The notes: generated by a model not told the origin, from the letters alone. Positions 36,495 to 45,257 are shown, counted from the first letter of the stretch. The stretch is DNA of 64,000 nt from an uncultured Cocleimonas sp. (GCF_947495625.1 NZ_CANLZW010000005.1:1-64000), one strand, 5' to 3'. Numbers and translations: made by a program.

Positions 36495-36923
36495 TTTCTT
36501 CTCCTTGTTTTTTCTTCTTTTTTTATTCTTATATTAACATTTGACGTATTAACTCAATCTGAATATTTATCTAAAGTATTCAGATTTAAAAGTACGTGAT
36601 GTGCGGGGTTATATTGGTTCATTAGAATTATGAAAAGCTTACAAAAGGTGTAGAAAAGGAGACAAGAATCCGCTCCTGAATATAAAACGATTGTAGCTAA
36701 GTGGTATCTATTCGAGAGGGCTATATGTTTCTAGTAATCTATAAATAAGTTTATTAGTGGTAATTGATAATTGTTACATTCTATTTAAAAGATAAGAGGT
36801 ATTTTATAGTTGAATTTGGATGATCTTTATAATTGTCAGAGAGAGATTTTGAATTTTTTATATCATGTCTATAACGACCTTTGTATGAATGTCTTATAGT
36901 TGAAATATATTTAGGAGAGCACT
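36495..36923. other. Intergenic region, nothing recognised
   Basis: The AT-rich gap between divergent genes shows no reading frame, hairpin or repeat of note. It must hold the promoters of both flanking genes. Confidence 0.5.
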
Positions 36924-37505
36924 ATGAAAAAACCAGTTATTACGTTGATGTTAGTTATGCTAACGGTCGTCTTTTCAACGTCCTCATATGCCGAAAAACG
37001 ATTCAGCCGTGAAGATCAGCAATTGTTAAAAGATTACGAAAGACTCGAACGTGGCAGCAAAGATAAGAGAAACCGTAGTAATAGCAGTCCAACTAAACAC
37101 AGAAAACAAATAACTCCGCAACGTAGACCTCAGGTTCATGGAGCACCGGCACACAGGCCACCAGTTCGCAAACCACAGGTTTACAGAGCACCGGTACACA
37201 GACCACCAGTTTATAGAGCGCCTGTTCATAGACCACCAGTAACTCGACATGGAAATGTTTACGAACGTAAAGCACAACTTCAAAGAAAAATTCAAAGAGG
37301 CGAAAGGTCTGGGGAACTCGTACATTCAGAACGCAAGAGATTGAATGCAGAGCTTCGAAAAATCTCTCGTCTGATTGAAACCTATCGATCAGATGGTGTA
37401 TTCGATCGTCGTGAAAGAAGTCAAATCAACTACATGCTGGATGCCGCGGAAAGAAATATAGAAAGAAAACGAAATAATCATCTTCGTGATAGATATCGTC
37501 GTTAA
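36924..37505 (+). CDS. Secreted basic Pro/Arg-repeat protein
   Basis: A 193-residue protein with a signal peptide (cleavage after SSYA near residue 24), a basic linker, and a decapeptide repeat YRAPVHRPPV at about 75-110 in three to four copies. The C-terminal region is Arg-rich and helical, with YRSDGVFDRRERSQINYMLD resembling an EF-hand-like helix pair seen in other small secreted proteins. AGGAGAG precedes the start. The repeat is encoded by near-identical 30-base units. Function is unknown. Confidence 0.65.
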   Translation: MKKPVITLMLVMLTVVFSTSSYAEKRFSREDQQLLKDYERLERGSKDKRNRSNSSPTKHRKQITPQRRPQVHGAPAHRPPVRKPQVYRAPVHRPPVYRAPVHRPPVTRHGNVYERKAQLQRKIQRGERSGELVHSERKRLNAELRKISRLIETYRSDGVFDRRERSQINYMLDAAERNIERKRNNHLRDRYRR

Positions 37506-37543
37506 TTCATTCTTTGTAGATAATAGATAAGTTTAGATCTATT

Positions 37544-37576
37544 GAAAAATAGCTGGCGTCTGCTGGCTATTTTTCG
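37544..37576 (+). terminator. Rho-independent terminator
   Basis: AAAAATAGC (37545-37553) pairs with GCTATTTTT (37566-37574), which can serve as a T-run on both strands, after the Pro/Arg-repeat protein gene. Confidence 0.75.
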
Positions 37577-37706
37577 TTTACCCCTTTCATTTATTATTCA
37601 AGATAACTCGTTCCTAAAACACCTTAAACTAGCTATCATCTGCGTAGAGAAAAATCAGACCGAGGCACACAGAGCGCTTTCACCTAAAGCACTCGCATAA
37701 AAAACG

Positions 37707-38147
37707 ATGGAATATTTTACAGAACTCGGTTATCTCGGTCTTTTGGTTTCAGCCTTTTTAGCGGCGACGATATTACCCTTAAGCTCCGAAATAGTGCTAA
37801 GCGGTTTGCTGCTAAATGGTTTCTCCCCTGTGGCATTAGTTGCGGTTGCAACAATAGGAAATGTACTGGGATCACTCACAAATTACGCTTTGGGCTATTG
37901 GTTAAGTCTGGACGTCGTAAAAAAGTGGTTAAAGATGTCAGAAAAAGACTTTGTTCGAGCCGAGCAACGCTTTGCCAAATACGGCTTATTCTCACTCTGT
38001 TTTGCATGGGTCCCCATCATTGGCGATCCACTTACCGTCATAGCCGGTGTTCTGCGCATTCGCTTACTCTGGTTTTTAATACTGGTAACCGCAGGCAAAT
38101 TAATGCGCTATGTCGTACTGAGTTATTTAGTGTTAGAGAATGTATAA
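37707..38147 (+). CDS. YqaA/DedA-family membrane protein
   Basis: A 146-residue inner-membrane protein of the SNARE-associated (DedA-like) family, YqaA subgroup: LGYLGLLVSAFLAATILPLSSEIVL near the N-terminus and ATIGNVLGSLTNYALG and FAWVPIIGDPLTVIAG further on. Members are linked to lipid-carrier or envelope homeostasis. Length is normal for YqaA. Confidence 0.8.
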   Translation: MEYFTELGYLGLLVSAFLAATILPLSSEIVLSGLLLNGFSPVALVAVATIGNVLGSLTNYALGYWLSLDVVKKWLKMSEKDFVRAEQRFAKYGLFSLCFAWVPIIGDPLTVIAGVLRIRLLWFLILVTAGKLMRYVVLSYLVLENV

Positions 38148-38219
38148 GAATATATAAAGAGATCCGCAAGCGCATAGACGTTTCTTACATTCCATAGCCG
38201 ACCTCACGCTAAATAGACA

Positions 38220-38465
38220 TCAAAAAAGTAACATATGAAAATGAATGCAACGACCCTTCCAGCAGTAATTGTTTAAGCGATTCTGCAAGCTAGTACCCTG
38301 AATGCGATTCATCAACTTCAGGTCAACGATACATTCATAATCAGAATGTGAATTATCGCCAGGCTCGAAAAACGACACGCTTTTAACCGAAGAAAATTTA
38401 CCCAAAAACGCTCTGATTTGCGTCTCATCAACTCGGTCAGGAAGATTTCCAAATACAAAATACAT
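38220..38465 (-). CDS. RRM-like RNA-binding protein (paralogue 2)
   Basis: An 81-residue protein that matches the 35239-35535 gene almost throughout (MYFVFGNLPDRVDE, DYECIVDLKLMNRIQGTSL, NNYCWKGRCIH) but lacks its loop insert. GGAGG precedes the start. The RRM fold is inferred from pattern. The two copies lie 3 kb apart, both minus strand. Confidence 0.6.
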   Translation of the reverse strand: MYFVFGNLPDRVDETQIRAFLGKFSSVKSVSFFEPGDNSHSDYECIVDLKLMNRIQGTSLQNRLNNYCWKGRCIHFHMLLF

Positions 38466-38547
38466 ACAAACCTCCGGATGATTAGGCTGAATATCATAGA
38501 GCGGATAATGGCTGCTGTCTTAAATCTGGGTTAGTTTTGATGAAGTT

Positions 38548-38575
38548 AAAAAATGCCCCAAAGTAGGGGGGTGTC
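38548..38575 (+). repeat. Dispersed G6 repeat, copy 16
   Basis: AAAAAATGCCCCAAAGTAGG with G6 and TGTC sits between divergent genes, so it is not in a terminator position. Confidence 0.8.
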
Positions 38576-38725
38576 ATTCTTTACTTTATTTCTGATGTCA
38601 GTCTATGATTTGCTTATTTTGAATCCGCCATTGTTCCGTACAACTTGCTTTAATCAAAGAGTTTGTTATTATTTGATATTATTGTAGGTACGGAAATGAT
38701 CCGTACAATTATAGAGAGCACTATT

Positions 38726-38992
38726 ATGGCAACGTCAAGACTTGATCTGCGTTTGGATATGGAAATTAAAAACAAAGCTGAAAAGGCATCTGCCTTATTG
38801 GGTATGAAGAGTTTGACTGAGTATGTGGTTAAACTGATGGATGAGAATGCCTCTGAGGTTATTGAGAAGTATGAAAGTATCACCCTCGACAATGACATTT
38901 TTGATCAATTTATGGATGCCTGTGATAAAGCAGATAAACCCAATAAAGCTTTAAAAGATGCCGCCAGCTTTGCTAAAGAGCAGGGCTTTTAA
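38726..38992 (+). CDS. DUF1778 antitoxin, TacA-like
   Basis: An 88-residue ribbon-helix-helix antitoxin: ATSRLDLRLDMEIKNKAEKASALLGMKSLTEYVV is the DNA-binding part and the acidic C-terminus wraps the toxin. The start at 38726 gives the usual family length; the upstream in-frame start would add 21 unlike residues. Its stop overlaps the toxin start (TAATG). Antitoxins of this type repress their own operon. Confidence 0.88.
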   Translation: MATSRLDLRLDMEIKNKAEKASALLGMKSLTEYVVKLMDENASEVIEKYESITLDNDIFDQFMDACDKADKPNKALKDAASFAKEQGF

Positions 38993-39543
38993 TGAGCGAT
39001 TTTCAGCTCGATATTACGCAGTGTGAAAAACAGTTTGTTGAGTTAGATAAATCAAAACATGACCGCACATTATTCGATTGTGGAGAGCCGCAGCTAAATC
39101 ATTTTATCAAGCAGCAAGCAGCCCGCCACATGAAGGCAAACATCAGCCGGACAATGGTGTTAGCAAGTAAACAACTTACGAATGGTACAAGCGCTATTTG
39201 TGCTTTTTATACCATTACGCCCAGTGCTATTTCACGTAAACAATTACCTGATGCTTTAGTCAAAAAGTTACCCCATTATCCCATACCTGTTTTTCTTTTG
39301 GCGCAGTTAGCCGTGGATAAACAACACCATGGTTCTGGCCTAGGTAAAATTACCTTGATCAAAGCATTGCAACATTTACATAGTGTCAACGATCATATGC
39401 GAGCTTATGCGGTTATTGTTGATTGCTTAAATGGAAATGCTGAAAGCTTTTATAAGAAGTTTGGTTTTGCATCTCTCGGTGAACAAAACGGCATGGTTAG
39501 GATGTATTTACCGATGAAGCAGCTTGAACAGCTATTTGGTTAA
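38992..39543 (+). CDS. GNAT-type toxin, TacT/AtaT-like
   Basis: A 183-residue acetyltransferase with VFLLAQLAVDKQHHGSGLGKITLIKAL, the acetyl-CoA-binding RxxGxG/A-like loop (QHHGSGLG), and FYKKFGFASL. Toxins of this family acetylate the amino group of aminoacyl-tRNA and stop translation. It overlaps a DUF1778 antitoxin gene by one base, the standard order. Confidence 0.9.
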   Translation: MSDFQLDITQCEKQFVELDKSKHDRTLFDCGEPQLNHFIKQQAARHMKANISRTMVLASKQLTNGTSAICAFYTITPSAISRKQLPDALVKKLPHYPIPVFLLAQLAVDKQHHGSGLGKITLIKALQHLHSVNDHMRAYAVIVDCLNGNAESFYKKFGFASLGEQNGMVRMYLPMKQLEQLFG

Positions 39544-39579
39544 ACCACTCTTATGTGCTTTTTAGAAAAGTGTCTCTTA

Positions 39580-39615
39580 GATTCCGCAAGGAATCATCGA
39601 CCTACAATGGTCGAT
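39580..39615. other. Two adjacent hairpins after the toxin gene
   Basis: GATTCC/GGAATC (39580-39595) and ATCGACC/GGTCGAT (39596-39615) are perfect and contiguous. There is no T-run, so they could be an mRNA end structure or a recombination-type site. Confidence 0.5.
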
Positions 39616-39773
39616 CATCAATAAAAATAAATTCAACATCACATCAACAACAAAAGTAACTTGTATCTCCATTTACTTAATTTGTATCAAGAACCCAGTT
39701 TTTCTTAACTGCTAGTATCAAACTCATAATACACACCAATCAATAAACTGTTAGGCAATATGCGAGAGCTTTG

Positions 39774-40757
39774 ATGTTATCTATCTTCACTACATTTGCG
39801 GATTGGCTAGCTTATTCGGTATTGGGTTTAGAACAAGGTTCCAAGCTGGGTGGGTCGGTTCAGTTTTTTATCGAAGACACCACCAAGATATTTTTCCTAC
39901 TTGTGGTGATGATATATGTCATAGCGCTTATCCGCGCATCACTCAATGTTGAAAGAATTCGTGACTATTTGGCGGGAAAAAACAGATTTATCGGCTATTT
40001 CATGGGGTCAACGTTCGGCGCCATAACCCCCTTTTGTTCCTGCTCAAGCATCCCTGTTTTTCTTGGCTTTACCTCAGCCAGTATACCTGTCGGCATAACC
40101 ATGTCATTTCTCTTAACATCACCGTTAATCAATGAAGTTGCAGTATTACTCTTATTAAGCCTGGTGGGATGGAAGGTAACCGCAATTTATGTAGCAGTAG
40201 GAATGGCAGTAGGGATAGCGGGTGGAATATTCCTCGACCTTATTCATGCCGAAAAGCTGTTGCAACCTTTCGCCCTCAAAGCATATCAAACAGCGGAAAG
40301 CCCTAATAGCGAACCAGGCATTAAAACCAAACTGACGCTTATCGAACGGCATGAATTCGCCAAAACAGAGTTACTGGATATTTTAGGCCGTGTCTGGAAA
40401 TGGGTATTTATTGGTGTCGCATTAGGCGCAGCATTACACGGTTTTGTACCAGAATCATGGTTCGAAGAAAACCTCGGCAGTGGGCAATGGTGGTCAGTAC
40501 CGGCGGCAGTACTTGCCGGAATCCCCCTCTATTCAAATGCCACAGGTGTCATCCCGGTTATGGAAAGCTTAATAGTCAAAGGGCTTCCGCTGGGGACAAC
40601 ATTGGCATTTTGCATGAGTACCGTAGCAGCGAGTTTTCCCGAATTCATATTATTAAAGCAGGTAATGACATGGAAGTTACTGGCTATAATTTTTGTACTT
40701 TTACTCACATCATTCACCCTTGTAGGGTGGATAGTAAATTTAATAACCGTGCTCTAA
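39774..40757 (+). CDS. ArsP-type permease
   Basis: A 327-residue membrane protein of the permease family that includes ArsP (methylarsenite/organoarsenical efflux). TPFCSCSSIPVFLGF contains the metalloid-binding-like cysteines, SFLLTSPLINEVAVLLL is intact, and about eight hydrophobic segments are visible. ATG at 39774 is chosen over the adjacent TTG at 39771. A small disulfide protein gene follows ten bases later, the usual partner of such permeases. The substrate may be something other than arsenic. Confidence 0.82.
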   Translation: MLSIFTTFADWLAYSVLGLEQGSKLGGSVQFFIEDTTKIFFLLVVMIYVIALIRASLNVERIRDYLAGKNRFIGYFMGSTFGAITPFCSCSSIPVFLGFTSASIPVGITMSFLLTSPLINEVAVLLLLSLVGWKVTAIYVAVGMAVGIAGGIFLDLIHAEKLLQPFALKAYQTAESPNSEPGIKTKLTLIERHEFAKTELLDILGRVWKWVFIGVALGAALHGFVPESWFEENLGSGQWWSVPAAVLAGIPLYSNATGVIPVMESLIVKGLPLGTTLAFCMSTVAASFPEFILLKQVMTWKLLAIIFVLLLTSFTLVGWIVNLITVL

Positions 40758-40767
40758 GGGGGGCAAA

Positions 40768-41001
40768 ATGAAACAGATTCAAGTACTCGGCAGTGGCTGT
40801 GCCAAATGCGTAAAAACCGCTGAGCTTATTCAGCTGATAGCCAATGAAAGCGATGTTAGCGTAAACGTCACCAAGGAAACCAATCCAGAAACCATCATGA
40901 ATTATGGCGTCATGAGCACACCCGCAGTTGTTGTAGACAATCAAGTGGTGCACACCGGGTCGATACCGGATAGAAAAAAAATAGAAGGATGGTTGAAGTA
41001 G
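40768..41001 (+). CDS. Small thioredoxin-fold (redox-active disulfide) protein
   Basis: A 77-residue protein with GSGCAKCVKT (CxxC at Cys11/Cys14), MSTPAVVVDNQVVHTGSIPD and a final helix. This is the pattern of small thioredoxin-like proteins paired with permeases of the ArsP family. It is the second gene of that operon. Inference: it reduces or delivers the thiol-bound substrate. Confidence 0.85.
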   Translation: MKQIQVLGSGCAKCVKTAELIQLIANESDVSVNVTKETNPETIMNYGVMSTPAVVVDNQVVHTGSIPDRKKIEGWLK

Positions 41002-41007
41002 GCCAAT

Positions 41008-41180
41008 AAAAAGTGCCCAGCCGAGTGTTTTTTTAAGAGGCAACGTTGGAATGCAATGACGACGGCCCGCAGGGCGAGGTTTTCATTTTTAATGAATAAA
41101 AAACCACGTCGCAAAGCATAAGTTCTATTTACGTTTTTAAAGAACAAAAACGTAATATCACTTAAAAGTAGGGGGGTGTC
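41008..41180 (+). repeat. Composite element A with G6 repeat copy 17
   Basis: It starts AAAAAGTGCCCAGCCGAGTG, has CAACGTTGGAATGCAATGAC and GAGGTTTTCATT blocks shared with elements B and C, then an AGCATAAGTTCTATTTACG block shared with element D, and ends in CACTTAAAAGTAGG with G6 and TGTC. It fills the gap between convergent genes. Confidence 0.8.
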
Positions 41181-41214
41181 AAAATCAGTTATTAACACCC
41201 CAATATTGCTTTTG

Positions 41215-41239
41215 CTAATACCTAATACCTAATACCTAG
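41215..41239. repeat. Heptamer tandem repeat spanning a stop codon
   Basis: TAATACC repeats about three times across the end of the LysE-type gene; its TAG stop lies inside the array. The sensor kinase gene ends in a similar heptamer array. Confidence 0.75.
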
Positions 41240-41856
41240 CTGCGTTGCATGGTAGCCGTAATTAAACCAGCGCCTACTAAAGCACCGCCACCAACTCTAT
41301 TTACTTTTCTCTGAGTATCAACGCTACTAATTTTAGTTCTCATGGTATGCGCAAACACAGCAAACGAAATAATAAATAACATATCAACGAATAAAAAGGT
41401 CGCCATTAATATGGCTATTTGAGGCAAAGGTTCAGAAGCGGGATTAACAAACTGCGGGAGAAAGGCAACGTAGAAAATAATATCTTTTGGGTTTAATGCC
41501 GTCACCAAAAATGCAGAGCCAAACATCTTTTTAGAGCTACCAGGATTAATACCATCTTCAGTGAATATCTGGGGCTTTTGTTTCCAGGTTTTAATGCCAA
41601 GATAGATTAAATAACAAACACCCAACCATTTAAGCATAAGAAATAGCGTGGCAGATGTTGCTAAAATTGCGCCTAAGCCTAACAGAGAAAGCGACATAGC
41701 AATAAAGCCACCAAGAAGCACACCCGAAACCAACGGTAAAACAGATTTTTTCCCGTTATTAATAGATTCGCTGACAACTAAAATCATAATCGGACCAGGA
41801 ATCAGAAATAACACCACAATGGATGTTATGAAAGCTAACCAGATTTCTATCGTCAT
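41236..41856 (-). CDS. LysE/RhtB-family amino acid exporter
   Basis: A 206-residue membrane protein with about six hydrophobic segments and the family marks VLFLIPGPIMILVVSESINNGKK, LVSGVLLGG and ALNPKDIIFYVAFLPQF. Members export amino acids such as threonine, homoserine or lysine. AAAGGT precedes the start. It is monocistronic, with the substrate unknown. Confidence 0.88.
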   Translation of the reverse strand: MTIEIWLAFITSIVVLFLIPGPIMILVVSESINNGKKSVLPLVSGVLLGGFIAMSLSLLGLGAILATSATLFLMLKWLGVCYLIYLGIKTWKQKPQIFTEDGINPGSSKKMFGSAFLVTALNPKDIIFYVAFLPQFVNPASEPLPQIAILMATFLFVDMLFIISFAVFAHTMRTKISSVDTQRKVNRVGGGALVGAGLITATMQRS

Positions 41857-41950
41857 AATTTTATACCTTTAGGTTTTTCTTTGAAAATATAGCATATTTT
41901 ATTTTCTACGACTTCGTATAAGGAGAAGCGTTTATTAATACTGGCCCTTT

Positions 41951-42070
41951 AATAAAAACAGGTTCAGCCGAAGCGCAGTAAAGATAACGTTGAAATGCAG
42001 TGACAACGGCCTGAAGGGTGAGGTTTTCATTACATGAATAAAAAAAACCTCATAAAAGTAGGAGGGTGTC
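41951..42070 (+). repeat. Composite element C with G repeat copy 18
   Basis: It shares ACGTTGAAATGCAGTGACAA, GAAGGGTGAGGTTTTCATT and ATGAATAAAAAAA blocks with elements A and B and ends CATAAAAGTAGGAGGGTGTC. It lies between divergent genes (LysE-type and higB). Confidence 0.8.
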
Positions 42071-42115
42071 TTAATTTATTGATCTCCGTGCCGTTACGGG
42101 GTACATTTTATTGCA

Positions 42116-42412
42116 ATGATAATCAGTTTCCAGCACATAGGTTTACGCCAGTTATATGAAACAGGCAGTAAACAAGAGGTAATTTGCTTTACATCAAACA
42201 AAGCCTCTCATCAAACAAAGCTGCAAATGATTCTAGCCGCACTGGAAATTGCTGAAAACACAGATGAACTTGATTTGCCCGCATTTTCTCTTCATGCACT
42301 TAAAGGCGATCTCAAAGGTTACTGGTCAATCAAAGTAAATGGTAACTGGCGAGTTATTTTTAGATTCACTGGCAACGATGTTGAGTTGCTAGATTATCTT
42401 GACTATCACTAA
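42116..42412 (+). CDS. higB: HigB-type mRNA interferase toxin
   Basis: A 98-residue RelE/HigB-fold toxin: a GLRQLYETGSK start, LHALKGDLKGYWSIKVNGNWRVIFRF with the catalytic-region Arg residues, and a DYLDYH end. This pattern is the HigB subgroup that cleaves mRNA at the ribosome. It precedes its antitoxin gene, the reversed gene order typical of higBA. Confidence 0.92.
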   Translation: MIISFQHIGLRQLYETGSKQEVICFTSNKASHQTKLQMILAALEIAENTDELDLPAFSLHALKGDLKGYWSIKVNGNWRVIFRFTGNDVELLDYLDYH

Positions 42413-42485
42413 ACATTTATTAATTTATTTACTTATTAATAATTACTAATGTTAGAACAACACAAGCAATAGGAAGGAGCTAAGA

Positions 42486-42770
42486 ATGATGCACAACCCA
42501 CCACATCCCGGAGTATTTTTAAATGAAACAGTCATAAAGCCTTTGGGTTTAGGTGTTACTGAAACAGCGCAGCGTTTAGGCATGTCGCGTACTGCATTAT
42601 CTCGTGTGCTTAATGGTAAAGCAGGCATCAGTCCTGATTTAGCCGTTCAGTTAGAACGAGCAGGACAAAGCAAAGCCCGCTTTTGGGTTAATTTACAAGC
42701 CAACTATGACCTATGGCAAGCAACACAGCGGCCACACCCTGATGTGATTAAACTGGATGCTGTTGCTTAA
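42486..42770 (+). CDS. higA: HigA-type antitoxin
   Basis: A 94-residue XRE-type HTH antitoxin: HPGVFLNETVIKPLGLGVTETAQRLGMSRTALSRVLNGKAGISPDLAVQLERAG. It neutralises HigB and represses the operon. GGAAGGAG lies before the start, 73 bases after higB. Confidence 0.93.
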   Translation: MMHNPPHPGVFLNETVIKPLGLGVTETAQRLGMSRTALSRVLNGKAGISPDLAVQLERAGQSKARFWVNLQANYDLWQATQRPHPDVIKLDAVA

Positions 42771-42911
42771 GTGATAAGTGTTTAGCATCGGTTAATTAGT
42801 TTATCTATATAAAACATAGCCTTATTGCATCTTAAGTAGCTATAAAGCTCTGGATATTTATCTGAATGTTTTACCAAATTCTCTAGTGGGTACTTTCTCG
42901 GTTTCTTAATA

Positions 42912-42967
42912 TACTACACCAACAATCCTTTAATTCACTACACCAACAATCCCTTAATTCACTACAC
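42912..42967. repeat. 24-bp tandem repeat spanning a stop codon
   Basis: The unit ACTACACCAACAATCC-YTTAATTC repeats 2.3 times. The last unit contains the stop codon and final codons of the RNase gene, so the gene end has been tandemly duplicated. Confidence 0.8.
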
Positions 42968-44861
42968 GAAAAAATGCCTGTAATTCCGGAATATTCACAG
43001 ATTGCACTTGTACGGTTAACGATTGATCTAATTCAGTATTATCCTGACGTTGTAACTTAGGCTCTAAAGCAAGGTCTGGCAAAATAACCGTAGTCTTACG
43101 CTCATCTTGCATAACCACGACAGCTTCTCCTTGCCAATGTCCTTCATTATTATCATTGCTGTTGTCTTGCTTCTGTTTATATTGATTCAGGTACAGCATG
43201 GTCCAATGCTGATTAGAATGTCGCTCAGCTTTACGCGCCGCAAATGATGCTTCATCCGCCAGACCGATCCTTTCTACAAGCTCCTCGTGTCCAAGTAAGG
43301 GATGTTGTGCTGATTGTGGATCTTGCGAGGACTGCGTCAAAAATGCCCTGAGCTGTTGGTGCACGATTAAATCCAGATAGCGTCTGATCGGGCTGGTTAC
43401 ACGGGTGTAAATTGGCAGACCAAGCCCAAAGTGTGCAGCCGGTTCTGTGGTATGCCGGGATGCCTTAAAACGACGTCGATAGGCATAATGCTCCGACATT
43501 TTTTGCGGATGCTGAATTTCCTCGGGTTCGGGTTGATAGGCATAGGGAATCGGGATGTTATTTTGATGCGCAAATAATGCAACGGCTTCACCCGCTGCCA
43601 GCATCGCTTCAGTAACTATCTGACGACTTCCACCTCGACTATAAGGACGAATCGAAATGTCTCCATTATCGACCTTAATATTGACCTCGGGTAAATCCAG
43701 CATCGCGGCGTTATTATTGATGCGGCGTTGATGAAAACGATCTGTCAGTGATTTTAATTCAGCAAAGGTGCTGTCCAACTCCTTGTCGGCATCGTCGTAA
43801 GTGGTTCGAGTGACGTTAAGCGATGAAAAACACAGCTCGATATCTTCTAACTCGCCATTTTCTGCAATATCAAAGCCAATCGAGAGGGCATTGCTTTGTT
43901 CCTGCAAACCAAGTCCAAGCTGTTCGGTGATGCCTTGCGGCAACATGTGAATGGTCTGATCAGGCAAATACACGTTTGTGCCGCGAGCACGCGCTTCAAT
44001 ATCCAACTCAGAATCTGGCGTTACGATTGAAGAAACATCAGCGATATGTACCCATAAACGCTTGCCCTCTATCGAGATGGCATCATCAGGATCTTGATTG
44101 CCGACATCATCAATCGCCCAGGCCTGTAAGTGTTGCAGATCGCGCCGACTGGTCTCAACAGCCTCGGGGATTCTACTCTCAGGGTTACTCATATTAACCC
44201 CCATGCGACGTGGCCAGGGGTTGTACTCATCTGGCCAATAACCAAGTTTCAATAACAGCGCATGCGCGGCTTCTTTGGTCTCTTGAATACCCACTGCTTT
44301 TAATATGCGACTATTTTCCCGCTCACCACAGGCGAGTTGTTCAACCTCAACAAGCTGGGGGTAATCAGCCTCTTCAATGCACCCCTTACTTACTCGCTCA
44401 ATCAAAGAATCCCAGGCTTGCTGCTGCTCAAGCTTCGATTCGCGTTTTTCTCTATCTGCTGCGATGTCATCCAGCGCACGAGCCTTTATTAGATCCTCTC
44501 CAGCAGCGCTTGCGTTATCATCTGCCAGTTCAAAATAAAGACCATCCGTCACCAGCATCCAGCTAGACCATGCGCTTTGCGGAGAAAATTCACCGTATAG
44601 AAGATCAGATAATTCACTCAGTGAGACCGCTTCGTCCTCCAGTAATTCCAATGTTTCATTTAAGGTTTGAGGAGGGTCGGGCAACTCCAAATCAAGAGAT
44701 GATAAATTGCCTGTCGGGCCAGGGTGTAATAGTTTGATGTCCTTATCACGCACCTTTTTTGTAGCTTTTAAGATAGAAATATCAATCTTTTCGCCAACTG
44801 TATCTACGATTGCAGCTTTGCTTTTGTAGTAAACCAATGCGCCTTTTTTAAACTCTGACAT
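42954..44861 (-). CDS. RNase II/RNB-family exoribonuclease
   Basis: A 635-residue protein with a small N-terminal beta domain and an RNB catalytic domain. Marks are AIDDVGNQDPDDAISIEG with the metal-binding Asp cluster and VHIADVSSIVTPDSELD, then TRVTSPIRRYLDLIVHQQL. The C-terminal S1-like part is short. It lacks the usual cold-shock length of RNase R. The start MSEFKKG at 44861 is preferred; an upstream GTG at 44903 would lie inside a copy of the G repeat. It degrades RNA 3' to 5'. Confidence 0.88.
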   Translation of the reverse strand: MSEFKKGALVYYKSKAAIVDTVGEKIDISILKATKKVRDKDIKLLHPGPTGNLSSLDLELPDPPQTLNETLELLEDEAVSLSELSDLLYGEFSPQSAWSSWMLVTDGLYFELADDNASAAGEDLIKARALDDIAADREKRESKLEQQQAWDSLIERVSKGCIEEADYPQLVEVEQLACGERENSRILKAVGIQETKEAAHALLLKLGYWPDEYNPWPRRMGVNMSNPESRIPEAVETSRRDLQHLQAWAIDDVGNQDPDDAISIEGKRLWVHIADVSSIVTPDSELDIEARARGTNVYLPDQTIHMLPQGITEQLGLGLQEQSNALSIGFDIAENGELEDIELCFSSLNVTRTTYDDADKELDSTFAELKSLTDRFHQRRINNNAAMLDLPEVNIKVDNGDISIRPYSRGGSRQIVTEAMLAAGEAVALFAHQNNIPIPYAYQPEPEEIQHPQKMSEHYAYRRRFKASRHTTEPAAHFGLGLPIYTRVTSPIRRYLDLIVHQQLRAFLTQSSQDPQSAQHPLLGHEELVERIGLADEASFAARKAERHSNQHWTMLYLNQYKQKQDNSNDNNEGHWQGEAVVVMQDERKTTVILPDLALEPKLQRQDNTELDQSLTVQVQSVNIPELQAFFRVVN

Positions 44862-44900
44862 AGGATGTGGGGCTCTGTTTTTTGGTGAGGATGATATAAA

Positions 44901-44930
44901 CACACCCCCCCGGTTTTAGCCACTTTTTCG
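44901..44930 (-). repeat. Dispersed G repeat, copy 27 (minus orientation)
   Basis: On the minus strand AAAAAGTGGCTAAAACCGGG is followed by G-run and TGTG, directly upstream of the RNase gene and with its C-rich strand on +. The core is altered (ACC instead of GTA). Confidence 0.7.
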
Positions 44931-45139
44931 TAGCGGAGCTACGAGTTCATTTCTTTTGCGCGGCCAAAAGAAACCGAACCAAAGAAAAGGCCGTTAATTT
45001 TACAACGTACTATTACGGGAAGTATGAGGGGAAACAATGGGGCTGAAGGGAACTCGCTCCTTCTTTTGCAAAGAGTCGCTCAAACAACCTTCATCCTAGC
45101 CCATTGCTTCTTGAGATTAGTTTTGAATTGAATGGGTTA
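44931..45139. other. Intergenic region, nothing recognised
   Basis: The sequence between the copy upstream of the RNase gene and composite element B shows no reading frame or motif of note. Confidence 0.4.
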
Positions 45140-45257
45140 AAAAAAGTGCCAAGCCGAGTGTTTTTTACGAGACAACGTTGGAATGCAATGACAACGACCC
45201 GAAGGGTGAGGTTTTCATTGCATGAATAAAAAAACCTCATAAAAGTAGGGGGGTGAC
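45140..45257 (+). repeat. Composite element B with G6 repeat copy 19
   Basis: It runs from AAAAAGTGCCAAGCCGAGTG through GTTGGAATGCAATGACAACG and GAAGGGTGAGGTTTTCATTG to CATAAAAGTAGG with G6 and TGAC. It is the cleanest example of the composite type and lies between divergent genes. Confidence 0.85.

Noticed and set aside
39580-39615. Attachment site from the paired hairpins after the toxin gene
   Set aside because: The hairpins are perfect but no integrase, direct repeat or tRNA end is nearby, so an att call is not supported.
44862-44903. GTG start of the RNase gene at 44903
   Set aside because: It would place the start inside the repeat copy at 44901-44930, add 14 unlike residues and have no Shine-Dalgarno in normal position; the internal ATG is more likely.
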